64,000 nt of DNA from Galbibacter sp048266365 (GTDB lineage Bacteria; Bacteroidota; Bacteroidia; Flavobacteriales; Flavobacteriaceae), in contig NZ_JBLWZP010000004.1 in the NCBI RefSeq assembly GCF_048266365.1, positions 248,001 through 312,000 of the forward strand. Reading direction: 5' to 3'. The notes beneath the pieces are model-generated. The model did no database searches. It saw nothing but the letters and a program-made list of their open reading frames with translations, and was not told where the DNA came from. Each line of letters starts with the position of its first letter. Position 1 is the stretch's first letter. The translations under genes and the position numbers were made by a program. Below are positions 1-7,993 of this stretch, one piece after another.

Positions 1-134
1 ATTATGAGTATTCATTTGGTATTGGGAATATATTTAAGCTGCTTAGGATCGATTTTAACTTTAGAGGGAATTACTTGGACCTGCCAGAAGCAAGAAACTT
101 TTCTGTTACAGGGAATCTAGAATTCTCTTTTTAG
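1..134 (+). CDS. C-terminal end of an outer-membrane beta-barrel protein (partial)
   Basis: Reading from base 3 gives 43 residues up to a TAG at 132-134. The fragment includes GIGNIFKLLRIDF and ends in LEFSF. Alternating hydrophobic residues and a terminal phenylalanine are typical of the last strands of a Bacteroidota outer-membrane barrel. The ENIFK-LRID-like stretch recalls the end of DUF5686 or carboxypeptidase-regulatory-like barrel proteins, but that is a recollection from a short fragment. The start lies outside the window, so function cannot be given. Confidence 0.6.
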   Translation, partial: YEYSFGIGNIFKLLRIDFNFRGNYLDLPEARNFSVTGNLEFSF

Positions 135-177
135 GTATTTCGATGTCTTAAATTAATAACAAATTCTACACTTTACA

Positions 178-208
178 TTGTTATTAAAGAAGCTTTTCAT
201 TACTTTTG
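178..208 (+). promoter_or_regulatory. Bacteroidota-type promoter of ppa
   Basis: A TTG at 178-180 is followed after 20 bases by TACTTTTG at 201-208. This matches the flavobacterial -33/-7 pattern TTG and TAnnTTTG. It lies about 80 bases upstream of the ppa start codon. The assignment rests on motif and spacing only. Confidence 0.6.
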
Positions 209-285
209 CACCCCATTAAATAAGAGTTATAACAGCTTTTGTCAATACTTTAAGGATGTAGGCAAGGCTTTAAATTTATAAATAA

Positions 286-813
286 ATGAGCGCAGATCAG
301 ATTTCTTCATTCGATGTACTTATCGAGATTCCTAAAGGAAGTAGAAATAAATATGAATATGATTTTAAATTAAAGAAAGTAAGATACGATCGTATGATTT
401 TTTCTTCGATGATGTATCCAGCTGATTATGGATTCGTTCCAGAAACTTTAGCGTTAGATGGTGATGCATTGGATGTGTTGGTGCTGGTTACCGAGCCTAC
501 CTTCCCGGGTTGTGTTATGGAGGTAAAACCAATTGGTGTTTTTCATATGGAAGACGAAAAAGGTCCAGACGAAAAAGTGATTTGTGTACCGGTTTCAGAT
601 CCAGTTTGGAACCGCGTAAATGATTTGTCTGAATTGAACCCTCATTTAATAAAAGAAATCGAGCACTTTTTCCAGGTTTATAAAGATTTAGAAAAGAAAA
701 AAGTATCTATCGGAGGATGGGGTGACCACCAGGAGGCAAAAGAAATTGTCGCTAAATGTATTAACCGATTCCAAGATAGTGATGTGCCACGTGATGAAGT
801 TTGCATCGACTAA
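286..813 (+). CDS. ppa: Inorganic pyrophosphatase, family I, soluble
   Basis: This enzyme hydrolyses cytosolic pyrophosphate to two phosphates and so pulls biosynthetic reactions forward. The 175-residue length is usual for the bacterial family. Visible motifs are EIPKGSRNKYEYD (residues 14-26), YPADYGF, and the metal-binding signature DGDALDVLV with Asp58, Asp60 and Asp63. The ATG start lies downstream of a good promoter. A rho-independent terminator at 841-870 separates it from the membrane pyrophosphatase that follows, so the two can be transcribed separately. Confidence 0.95.
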   Translation: MSADQISSFDVLIEIPKGSRNKYEYDFKLKKVRYDRMIFSSMMYPADYGFVPETLALDGDALDVLVLVTEPTFPGCVMEVKPIGVFHMEDEKGPDEKVICVPVSDPVWNRVNDLSELNPHLIKEIEHFFQVYKDLEKKKVSIGGWGDHQEAKEIVAKCINRFQDSDVPRDEVCID

Positions 814-840
814 GGATTAGAGATGATAATATGATATGAG

Positions 841-870
841 CAGCAACTGTAAAGTTGCTGTTTTTTTTTT
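841..870 (+). terminator. Rho-independent terminator of ppa
   Basis: An 8-bp perfect stem, CAGCAACT (841-848) with AGTTGCTG (853-860), has a four-base loop and is followed by ten T residues (861-870). Confidence 0.9.
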
Positions 871-920
871 CTATTGGTTTTAGTACATTTAACAATATTT
901 GTATTAACTAACTTTTATTT

Positions 921-3284
921 ATGGAAACCAATATTATTTATCTGCCCATTATCATGGCCATTCTTGGCCTTATTTTTATGGTCGTTAAAGCTGGATGGGT
1001 TAAAAAGCAACCAGCAGGTAGCGAAAAAATGCAATCAATCTCAAAGAGTATTAAGGAGGGTGCGCTCGCATTCCTAAATGCTGAGTATCGATTGCTTCTT
1101 ATTTTTGTAATCATTGCTTCAGTGGCTTTGTTTGGGATTTCATTACTTGTCCCCACCACTAGTTGGATGATTGTACCGGCCTTCATCTTTGGAGCTTTCT
1201 TTTCTGCCTTAGCAGGAAACATAGGGATGCGTATTGCCACAGAAGCCAATACCAGGACTACTGAAGCTGCCAAAACTAGTCTCCCTCAGGCCTTAAAAGT
1301 ATCATTCTCTGGAGGAACGGTGATGGGATTGGGCGTTGCAGGCCTAGCAGTACTAGGGCTTAGCTTGTGGTTTTTGTTTCTTGTTGGGCAATTTTCTGGT
1401 TTCACCGCGGATTTCTATGGTGATATGACCGTAGTATTGGAGGCTCTTGCCGGGTTTTCATTAGGTGCTGAATCTATTGCCTTGTTTGCTAGAGTTGGTG
1501 GAGGAATCTACACCAAGGCGGCTGATGTAGGTGCGGATTTGGTCGGAAAAGTCGAAGCTGGAATCCCTGAAGATGATCCTAGAAACCCCGCTACAATTGC
1601 CGATAACGTAGGTGATAATGTTGGAGACGTTGCTGGAATGGGAGCTGATTTATTTGGTTCTTATGTTGCAACCGTACTCGCTGCGATGGTGCTAGGGAAT
1701 TACATCATTAGAGATATGAGTGTTGAATCTCCATTTACGGATGCTTTTAATAATATGGGACCTATACTACTTCCTCTAGTTATTGCTGGAGTGGGTATAT
1801 TGGCTTCAATTATAGGAACCTTCTTGGTTCGTATATCAAGTAATGATGCCAGGGAGGCCCAGGTGCAAAGAGCGCTGGACACTGGAAACTGGGTCGCAAT
1901 TGGAATTACGCTGTTGTCAAGTTATTTCTTGATTCAATATATGCTTCCGGAAGTTATGTATATGAACTTATTTGGTAGGAGCCACGCTGTTGCAGTACCT
2001 TCAATCAATGTGTTCTGGGCTGCCTGTATCGGATTGGCAGTGGGTGCTTTAATATCATATGTAACGGCTTATTATACTAGTTTAGGTAAAAAGCCAGTAA
2101 TGGATATCGTACAAAACAGTTCTACAGGCGCGGCAACTAATATTATCGCAGGTTTGGCAGTAGGTATGAAATCAACCTTCTGGTCTGTGTTATTGTTTGC
2201 AGCAGCCATATACGGTTCATATGAGTTGGCTGGGTTTTACGGAGTGGCATTAGCTGCATCGGCTATGATGGCTACCACGGCTATGCAGTTAGCTATAGAT
2301 GCTTTTGGGCCTATTGCAGATAATGCCGGAGGTGTCGCTGAGATGAGCGAATTGGAGCCTCATGTGCGTGAGCGTACAGATATTCTCGATTCCGTAGGGA
2401 ATACTACTGCAGCGGTTGGTAAAGGATTTGCAATTGCTTCTGCGGCCTTAACCGCTTTAGCTTTATTTGCGGCCTATGTAACCTTTACAGGGATTGATGG
2501 TATTAATATTTTTAAAGCTGATGTATTGGCTACCTTATTTGTAGGGGCTATGATTCCAGTGGTTTTTTCAGCCTTGGCAATGAAATCCGTAGGTAAGGCT
2601 GCTATGGAAATGGTACAGGAAGTTCGTAGACAGTTTAGAGAAATCCCTGGTATACTAGAAGGAACCGGTACACCTGATTATGGGAAATGTGTAGAAATAT
2701 CGACCAAAGCGGCATTAAAAGAAATGTTATTGCCTGGTCTGTTGACTATAATTACTCCTATTGTTATTGGGTTGCTTTTAGGTGCTGAACCACTTGGAGG
2801 GTATATGGCTGGAGTTTGTGTTTCGGGAGTAATGTGGGCGATCTTTCAAAACAATGCCGGAGGAGCATGGGATAATGCAAAAAAATCTTTTGAAGCTGGG
2901 GTTGAAATCGATGGTGTAATGACTTACAAAGGTTCTGAAGCACATAAAGCTGCTGTTACTGGTGATACCGTTGGGGATCCATTTAAAGATACCTCTGGAC
3001 CTTCTATGAATATTTTGATCAAACTCACCTGTTTGGTAGGACTTGTAATTGCTCCAATCCTTGGTGGACATCACAATGAAACTGCTGTAGCCTTAGATAG
3101 CTATCAAGAGCAAAAGGTCGTCAAGATGGAGGTTACTTCTGAAAATGATGGGCAGGTTAAAGCCATTATTAAAACTATTGAGGTTAAAGATGGAAAAGAA
3201 ACTGCAACTGAAACGGTTCTAGAAGGAACAGCCGAAGAAATAGAAGTAGCAGTAAAACAACTAAGGGAGGCTAAAAACGAATAA
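921..3284 (+). CDS. hppA: Membrane-bound ion-pumping pyrophosphatase
   Basis: This is an integral membrane pyrophosphatase (787 residues, about 16 helices) that couples pyrophosphate hydrolysis to H+ or Na+ pumping. The substrate-site motifs GGGIYTKAADVGADL (about 193-207) and DNVGDNVGDVAGMGADLF (about 228-245) are intact. GNTTAA (493-498) carries alanine where potassium-independent enzymes have lysine, which predicts potassium dependence. The pump glutamate usual in helix 6 is absent (DLFGSYVAT, Gly246), but helix 5 has an extra glutamate, Glu184 in LGAES. From memory this shift marks a flavobacterial H+-pumping group. The C-terminus carries a charged tail of about 70 residues. ATG start. 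Confidence 0.95.
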   Translation: METNIIYLPIIMAILGLIFMVVKAGWVKKQPAGSEKMQSISKSIKEGALAFLNAEYRLLLIFVIIASVALFGISLLVPTTSWMIVPAFIFGAFFSALAGNIGMRIATEANTRTTEAAKTSLPQALKVSFSGGTVMGLGVAGLAVLGLSLWFLFLVGQFSGFTADFYGDMTVVLEALAGFSLGAESIALFARVGGGIYTKAADVGADLVGKVEAGIPEDDPRNPATIADNVGDNVGDVAGMGADLFGSYVATVLAAMVLGNYIIRDMSVESPFTDAFNNMGPILLPLVIAGVGILASIIGTFLVRISSNDAREAQVQRALDTGNWVAIGITLLSSYFLIQYMLPEVMYMNLFGRSHAVAVPSINVFWAACIGLAVGALISYVTAYYTSLGKKPVMDIVQNSSTGAATNIIAGLAVGMKSTFWSVLLFAAAIYGSYELAGFYGVALAASAMMATTAMQLAIDAFGPIADNAGGVAEMSELEPHVRERTDILDSVGNTTAAVGKGFAIASAALTALALFAAYVTFTGIDGINIFKADVLATLFVGAMIPVVFSALAMKSVGKAAMEMVQEVRRQFREIPGILEGTGTPDYGKCVEISTKAALKEMLLPGLLTIITPIVIGLLLGAEPLGGYMAGVCVSGVMWAIFQNNAGGAWDNAKKSFEAGVEIDGVMTYKGSEAHKAAVTGDTVGDPFKDTSGPSMNILIKLTCLVGLVIAPILGGHHNETAVALDSYQEQKVVKMEVTSENDGQVKAIIKTIEVKDGKETATETVLEGTAEEIEVAVKQLREAKNE

Positions 3285-3343
3285 GTGATCTTTAGTCTTA
3301 GGTGAAAAATCACCAATGTAAATACGATCAAGTAACTATAAAT

Positions 3344-3378
3344 AAAAAGCCTCTCGATATAAAAACGAGAGGCTTTTT
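3344..3378 (+). terminator. Rho-independent terminator of hppA
   Basis: The arms AAAAAGCCTCTCG (3344-3356) and CGAGAGGCTTTTT (3366-3378) form a perfect 13-bp stem with a nine-base loop. The A-run and T-run on opposite sides could allow termination in both directions. Confidence 0.9.
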
Positions 3379-3715
3379 CCCTAAACTAATACCTACTACT
3401 ATGTAATGATTACTTTATATACGCTGCATTTTTAGATTTGGATTTCGAAAAATTAAAATTTTTTAATTTATTTTTAATTTATTTCGTGGTTGGATTATAA
3501 ATAATTGATTATTAATTAGTTGAATCGTCAAGTTGTTATGGTTATTTTTTTAAAATTGAATAAACTTTTTAGATCTAAAATGTGCTTAGCTCCTAATAGT
3601 ACCAGATGGATATTCTAAAATTTATGGAATCTCTTAGAGATTTGAACTGCAAAGGGTAGAAATTATTAAAGATCACAGAACTCTACTTTTCCTAATCTCA
3701 AAATACCCTTATAAA
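3379..3715. other. AT-rich intergenic stretch, no gene seen
   Basis: This stretch follows the hppA terminator and is very rich in A and T. I see no convincing open frame, RNA gene or repeat. It leads into the transposon relic at 3716-3967. Confidence 0.5.
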
Positions 3716-3967
3716 CTACCCAACCACGCATAGCGATGGATTGGGTTTTAAACCTGAAGCTAGATGAGCAATATCGCAACACATAGCATTCGATTTTTCA
3801 TCGCGGTTTACGGCGCGTCCAAGGGTAGCGATATTGATCGATGCGTTTACATCCGCGTCCATATGGCTTCCACAGTTGTTGCACTTAAAGTGCTTGGCAG
3901 TTCGTTTACCAATATGTTTACACACATCGTTAGTTTGCCCTCTAAAGAATAATAACAGATAAATAAA
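3716..3967 (-). pseudogene. Relic of an IS200/IS605-type TnpB (OrfB) 3' end
   Basis: The minus-strand frame contains KHFKCNNCGSHMDADVNASI. This matches the C-terminal zinc-knuckle plus last RuvC acidic motif of TnpB proteins (C-x-x-C-G followed by D-A-D-x-N-A). The first cysteine pair of the knuckle is degraded to a single Cys. An in-frame stop at 3968-3970 cuts the frame, and no ATG exists: the best start is GTG at 3925. About 300 residues of a normal TnpB are missing, and no TnpA is present. I read it as an inactive remnant of an insertion sequence. It could be an unrelated small zinc-binding protein, but the DADVNA motif argues against that. Confidence 0.7.
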
Positions 3968-3970
3968 TTA

Positions 3971-4209
3971 TGAAGTATACCTTTGGTAAGAAGCTCTATC
4001 TGCTGCCCTAACTTAGTTACACACTTAGATAAAATCTACCTGAGATATCAAGGACAGCAGATTTATTGAGTCAAAGCCAGAGAGTATTTAGGGAAAAACC
4101 CATTATCACGATGTCAGCCACTCAATACGGAGCATAAAACAAATATTATGCAAGTATACGGAATTGAGATGCTAAGTTACAGCTGTATGTGTTCTTAACT
4201 TTTTTGCGC
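3971..4209. other. Intergenic stretch beside the TnpB relic
   Basis: No gene is recognised here. The stretch lies upstream of the TnpB relic on the minus strand, but the earlier TnpB motifs cannot be found, so that part of the element has been lost or scrambled. Confidence 0.4.
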
Positions 4210-4246
4210 AAAAATGAAGCATTCGCTATCGAAATAAGAATGCTTC
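4210..4246 (-). terminator. Terminator of the SulP gene
   Basis: GAAGCATTC (4216-4224) and GAATGCTTC (4238-4246) form a perfect 9-bp stem. On the minus strand the stem is followed by a short T-run (plus-strand A-run at 4210-4214). It lies about 30 bases past the SulP stop codon. Confidence 0.75.
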
Positions 4247-4275
4247 AAAAGAAGTGTAGCAACTCCAAATGTGTT

Positions 4276-5805
4276 TTAAGGCATTACTTTGTAGGTTGGA
4301 TCTTCAATTATATTGACATCAATAACCGATTCTGCATTTTTAATCAATTGTCGGCAGTCAGAGCTAAGATGTCGCAAATGCACCTTTTTACCTTCCTTTC
4401 TATACTTCTCTGTTAGTTTGTTTAGAGTGTCGATGGCCGACATATCTACCACCTTACTTTCTTTGAAATCAATAACGACTTGCTGAGGGTCATTGTTTAC
4501 TTCAAATTTTTCCATAAATATGGAGGTGGATCCAAAAAATAAGGGACCAAAAATTTCATAATGTTTTGTACCCTGGTCATCAATGTATTTTCTGGCTCTG
4601 ATTCGTTTGGCACTTTCCCAAGCAAATACCAATGCCGAAAGCACTACACCTATTAAAACTGCAAGTGCAAGGTTGTGTAATATCACTGTGATTATAGCAA
4701 CCAGCATACCGATTAAAATATCGTGACGTGGCATTTTATTAATGATCCTGAAGCTAGCCCATTCAAAAGTACCTACAGCTACCATCATCATTACACCAAC
4801 TAAGGCGGCCATCGGAATTTGTTCTATTACGGGACCTCCAATTAATATAATAAACAGGATGGTCAAAGCACCTATAACAGCAGAAATTCTGGTTCTTGCC
4901 CCGGCACCTACATTAACTAAAGTTTGAGCTACCATGGCACAACCACCCATACCTCCAAAAAATCCATTGGTGATGTTGGCAAGACCTTGAGCCGTAGCCT
5001 CTCTATTAGAAGATCCTTTGGTGTTGGTGATTTCATCTACCATATTAAGGGTGAGTAGGGACTCTATTAGGCCTACCCCTGCCATAACTAGAGCATAGGG
5101 AAAGATCACTTTTAAGGTCTCTAATCCAAAGGGTACCTGTGGGATGCTAAAAGGTGGAAATGTACCTTGAACAGAGGCAATATCAATAACTTTTTTTGTG
5201 TCAATATTTAAAACGTAAACCAATCCAAAAACAATCAATATTGCCACTAAGGAAGAAGGTACTGCCTTTGTAAATTTAGGTAGTATAACGACAATGGCAA
5301 TGGTTAATAAGGTGAGTCCAGCCATAATATATAATGGTGTACCTTGGAGCCAATGTTCAATTCCGTTCTCTTCGATTTTAAATTGTGCGACCTGTGCCAT
5401 AAAAATTATTACAGCCAAACCATTTAAAAATCCATACATGACGGGCTGAGGTATGAGGCGTATAAATTTCCCGAGTTTTAGGAGTCCTACGAGCATCTGA
5501 AATATTCCAGCGAGTATGACTGCTGCAAACAAATATTCGACTCCGTGAGAAGCTGCCAATGCCATCAAAACTACAACAGTTGCACCGGCACCTCCGGAGA
5601 CCATAGCTGGTCTACCTCCAAAGATAGCGGTAACTATGCCCATCAAAAATGCAGCATACAATCCTGTAAGTGGGGAGAGTCCCGCTAATATAGCAAAGGA
5701 TAAGGATTCCGGTATCATGGTCATAGCAACCGTTAAGCCTGCTAAAATCTCATTTCTAAAATTTACCTTTTGATTGAGATCAAACAAATTTAAAACTTTT
5801 TGCAT
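4276..5805 (-). CDS. SulP family anion transporter with STAS domain
   Basis: This is an inner-membrane secondary transporter of the SLC26/SulP family, which moves anions such as sulfate or bicarbonate. The first 380 or so residues are hydrophobic and begin with the family pattern AGLTVAMTMIPESLSFAIL. GGRPAMVSGGAGAT follows near residue 65 and the glycine-rich NGFFGGMGGCAMVAQTLVN near 275. A cytosolic STAS domain (about 405-500) closes the protein. The 509-residue length is normal. No sulfate-assimilation or carbonic-anhydrase gene lies beside it, so the substrate is open. ATG start; the gene stands alone, with a terminator after it and a candidate -7 box before it. Confidence 0.85.
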   Translation of the reverse strand: MQKVLNLFDLNQKVNFRNEILAGLTVAMTMIPESLSFAILAGLSPLTGLYAAFLMGIVTAIFGGRPAMVSGGAGATVVVLMALAASHGVEYLFAAVILAGIFQMLVGLLKLGKFIRLIPQPVMYGFLNGLAVIIFMAQVAQFKIEENGIEHWLQGTPLYIMAGLTLLTIAIVVILPKFTKAVPSSLVAILIVFGLVYVLNIDTKKVIDIASVQGTFPPFSIPQVPFGLETLKVIFPYALVMAGVGLIESLLTLNMVDEITNTKGSSNREATAQGLANITNGFFGGMGGCAMVAQTLVNVGAGARTRISAVIGALTILFIILIGGPVIEQIPMAALVGVMMMVAVGTFEWASFRIINKMPRHDILIGMLVAIITVILHNLALAVLIGVVLSALVFAWESAKRIRARKYIDDQGTKHYEIFGPLFFGSTSIFMEKFEVNNDPQQVVIDFKESKVVDMSAIDTLNKLTEKYRKEGKKVHLRHLSSDCRQLIKNAESVIDVNIIEDPTYKVMP

Positions 5806-5825
5806 CCTTTGGAAAAATTAAGGTG

Positions 5826-5833
5826 CAAAAGTA
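5826..5833 (-). promoter_or_regulatory. Candidate -7 box of the SulP gene
   Basis: The minus strand reads TACTTTTG here, a full match to TAnnTTTG, about 20 bases before the SulP start codon. No clear TTG lies at the expected -33 distance, so this is tentative. Confidence 0.35.
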
Positions 5834-6096
5834 ATGTTTTATGGATAAAATTTCCGCAGTTCTTCGTTTTTTTAGTTTAGTTGACGTTTTCCGAAGTGGT
5901 CCTAAAATAGTTAAATTCAAGGTTTTATTCCAATTATGGCGTTATGATTTTGTGTTACAATTCTTTCAAAAAATATACTATTTAAGGAAAAACATAATAA
6001 TAACGATTATATTACGTTCTAATTCAGATATAGTATTAAGATTTATAGTACTTTAAATCTTCATAAATTGATTCATTTTAATAGCAAAACAAGATC

Positions 6097-6912
6097 ATGA
6101 AAATCATTAAAACGACCCCGGCCTTTAGTGTATTACTAGCATTAGTATTTATGACCACATCCTGTTCAAGTGGTGATGACGATCCGAAATCCCCATCAGA
6201 GAATTTTGCTCAGCAGGCTAAAGTATACCCTTTAAGTGTTGGGTTAATGCGTAATAACAATATAAAAATTTTCGCCAGTGAGCTTCCTTATGAGTCCTTC
6301 GATACTTTTGATCCTATCACTTCGGTTGAGGTGCCCGAGGATCTTGCATTTGAAGAGTCTGTGGCTATAGATATGGAAGCATATGTGGGGAAAACCCTTT
6401 ATTTTGTAGCGCTTCGTAAATACCTTCTTTCCGATGATTACTACAATATTACTTCTACCGCCTCAGAGCCTTTATCAGCACACAGTGCGACTATTGGAGA
6501 AGAGGAAGGGGCAGCTTACCAAATTTCCTTGGTTTTAGCTGAACCAGAATCAGAAGATTACTGGCAAAAGGCTAACCTAACTTTGAAAGTTGAAAGTAAT
6601 GGCCAAGTGGTTGCAAGCCAAGATGTGTATTGGTTTGGAAAAAGTCTTCTTTGGTCAGATAGTTTGAAACAAAATATTGAAGATCGTTATGTCATTGACG
6701 AAACTGTCGCATATTCTGCTGTAGCTCAAACGAGTGCTGCCGGTACTGTGGAAATTGAAATTCCTGTGGATGAGGCTGGAACTGTCGAAGGAGGAAGTGG
6801 ACCTATCAATAACAATGAACACGTGTTCTTTGTTATCGATGCCAATGGCAAAGTACAAACTGCGATCGTTGATATAGCTTCTTTGGAAATGGAGCAAACC
6901 TTGAGTTACTAA
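6097..6912 (+). CDS. Hypothetical lipoprotein, probably surface-exposed
   Basis: I do not recognise this 271-residue protein. It has a basic start, a hydrophobic stretch and a lipobox ending in TTSCSSGDDD. The acidic run after the lipid cysteine resembles the lipoprotein export signal that sends flavobacterial lipoproteins to the cell surface. The mature part is acidic and looks rich in beta structure, with valine-, tyrosine- and threonine-rich stretches, and has no enzyme motif I can name. It stands alone between the SulP gene and the terminator at 6986-7019. ATG start. Confidence 0.7.
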   Translation: MKIIKTTPAFSVLLALVFMTTSCSSGDDDPKSPSENFAQQAKVYPLSVGLMRNNNIKIFASELPYESFDTFDPITSVEVPEDLAFEESVAIDMEAYVGKTLYFVALRKYLLSDDYYNITSTASEPLSAHSATIGEEEGAAYQISLVLAEPESEDYWQKANLTLKVESNGQVVASQDVYWFGKSLLWSDSLKQNIEDRYVIDETVAYSAVAQTSAAGTVEIEIPVDEAGTVEGGSGPINNNEHVFFVIDANGKVQTAIVDIASLEMEQTLSY

Positions 6913-6985
6913 AATTCAAATTTGTTTGCTGCTTTTCTAATTGATAGTAGGAAACACTGCCCGAGTGAGGGCTTAAAATAATAAA

Positions 6986-7019
6986 AAAAAACCCTTCTCT
7001 ATCTGGAAAAGGGTTTTTT
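6986..7019 (+). terminator. Rho-independent terminator after the 6097 lipoprotein gene
   Basis: AAAAAACCCTT (6986-6996) and AAGGGTTTTTT (7009-7019) form an 11-bp perfect stem with a 12-base loop. The arm ends act as A- and T-runs, so it may also stop transcription from the opposite strand. Confidence 0.85.
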
Positions 7020-7091
7020 GAATATATATAGACGCTTGGAGCGGTATGTTTTGAATATATACGCCCTTCTATCCCTTTTTGGATTGTGCAC

Positions 7092-7125
7092 TTGTGTTAA
7101 AAAAAATCAAATTTTTTTAACACAA
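7092..7125. repeat. 14-bp perfect inverted repeat
   Basis: TTGTGTTAAAAAAA (7092-7105) is exactly complementary to TTTTTTTAACACAA (7112-7125), with a six-base loop. It lies between the terminator at 6986-7019 and the stop codon of the response regulator on the other strand. The lack of a T-run after the stem is against a classical terminator. An mRNA 3'-end hairpin or a protein-binding site is possible. Confidence 0.75.
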
Positions 7126-7199
7126 CACTTTGCTGTATTAAGAAACCGACCAAGTTATTTCCGGGTCGTTGTAAAGGGTGTCGCTTACCTTGATTTAGG

Positions 7200-7829
7200 T
7201 TAATACAACTCCAGCGCCTTGGCTTGTTGGAGCATATCAACCATGTTATCAACATTTAGCTTTTTCATCAGTCTTGCCTTATAGGTGCTGACCGTTTTTT
7301 CATTGAGTCCTAACTCCTCTGCTACTTGTTTATTTCTACGCCCACGGGCAAGAAGTTTAAGTACCTCAATTTCTCTTGAAGATAATTTTCTGAAAAATTT
7401 TCTGGGTTTGTTTGAGCTTTCATCGAAAGCGATTCGTTGTGCGAGTTCATTAGTTATGAACATACCGCCTTCTGCTACTTTTAAAATAGCAGTGTTAATG
7501 GTATCTAAGCTAGCTGATTTTGAAATGTAGCCAGATGCCCCCGCTTTAATTGTACTCAAGGCGTACACTTCTTCAGGTTGGGTGCTGAAAATAATTATTT
7601 TAATATCAGGAAAATCTCTTTTAATCCTTCGTAATGCAGTAATACCATTAACCTCTGGTATATCCATTTCAAGAATAATGACATCAGGTTGCCTACCAAT
7701 TAAGAACCCGAACAATTCTGAAGTGGTACTCACATTTCCAACAATCTCAATTACTTCATTATCTTGAAGTACGTTTTTTAGGCCTATCCTAACTATAGGA
7801 TGGTTATCAGCCACTAGAACTTTAATCAT
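7200..7829 (-). CDS. NarL/LuxR-type response regulator with non-canonical receiver
   Basis: The protein has 209 residues. An N-terminal receiver domain (about 1-120) is joined to a LuxR-type DNA-binding helix-turn-helix (about 145-205, including SSREIEVLKLLARGRRNKQVAEELGLNEKTVSTY in two adjacent helices). In the receiver the phospho-acceptor aspartate is replaced: the usual LLDxxMP reads ILEMDIP, with Glu54 in that place and Asp56 two residues later. The acidic pair is Asp8-Asn9 instead of Asp-Asp, while Lys104 and Ser82 are kept. No histidine kinase is adjacent. It may act without phosphorylation, or Glu54 may mimic the phosphorylated state. ATG start; a good promoter lies at 7929-7958. Confidence 0.85.
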   Translation of the reverse strand: MIKVLVADNHPIVRIGLKNVLQDNEVIEIVGNVSTTSELFGFLIGRQPDVIILEMDIPEVNGITALRRIKRDFPDIKIIIFSTQPEEVYALSTIKAGASGYISKSASLDTINTAILKVAEGGMFITNELAQRIAFDESSNKPRKFFRKLSSREIEVLKLLARGRRNKQVAEELGLNEKTVSTYKARLMKKLNVDNMVDMLQQAKALELY

Positions 7830-7928
7830 ACATTGACCGTTTTAAAGTTAAGTTTCGATAAGCCATGTTAAGAAGATACATAGGCACCTTCTCTACGGCT
7901 TGGGGGGTGTTGTGGTATTAGTAATAGG

Positions 7929-7958
7929 CAAAGGTAGTGAAATTAAATATTTCAACAA
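7929..7958 (-). promoter_or_regulatory. Promoter of the response regulator gene
   Basis: On the minus strand a TTG (7958-7956) is followed after 19 bases by TACCTTTG (7936-7929), a full match to TAnnTTTG. Transcription would begin about 90 bases before the start codon. Confidence 0.55.
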
Positions 7959-7993
7959 AAAACAGTTGAAATTAGATGATTTATTTAATTCTA

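Noticed and set aside
3764..3952. Plus-strand frame opposite the TnpB relic
   Set aside because: The minus strand carries the recognisable zinc-knuckle and DADVNA motif, so the plus frame is a shadow.
5841..6056. A 71-codon open frame between the SulP and lipoprotein genes
   Set aside because: It is rich in Phe, Ile, Arg and Lys from AT-rich spacer, has no family motif and includes the likely promoter region of the divergent genes.
7018..7203. A 61-codon frame spanning the 14-bp hairpin
   Set aside because: It opens with TTG inside a terminator and crosses the palindrome; its sequence looks like translated non-coding DNA.
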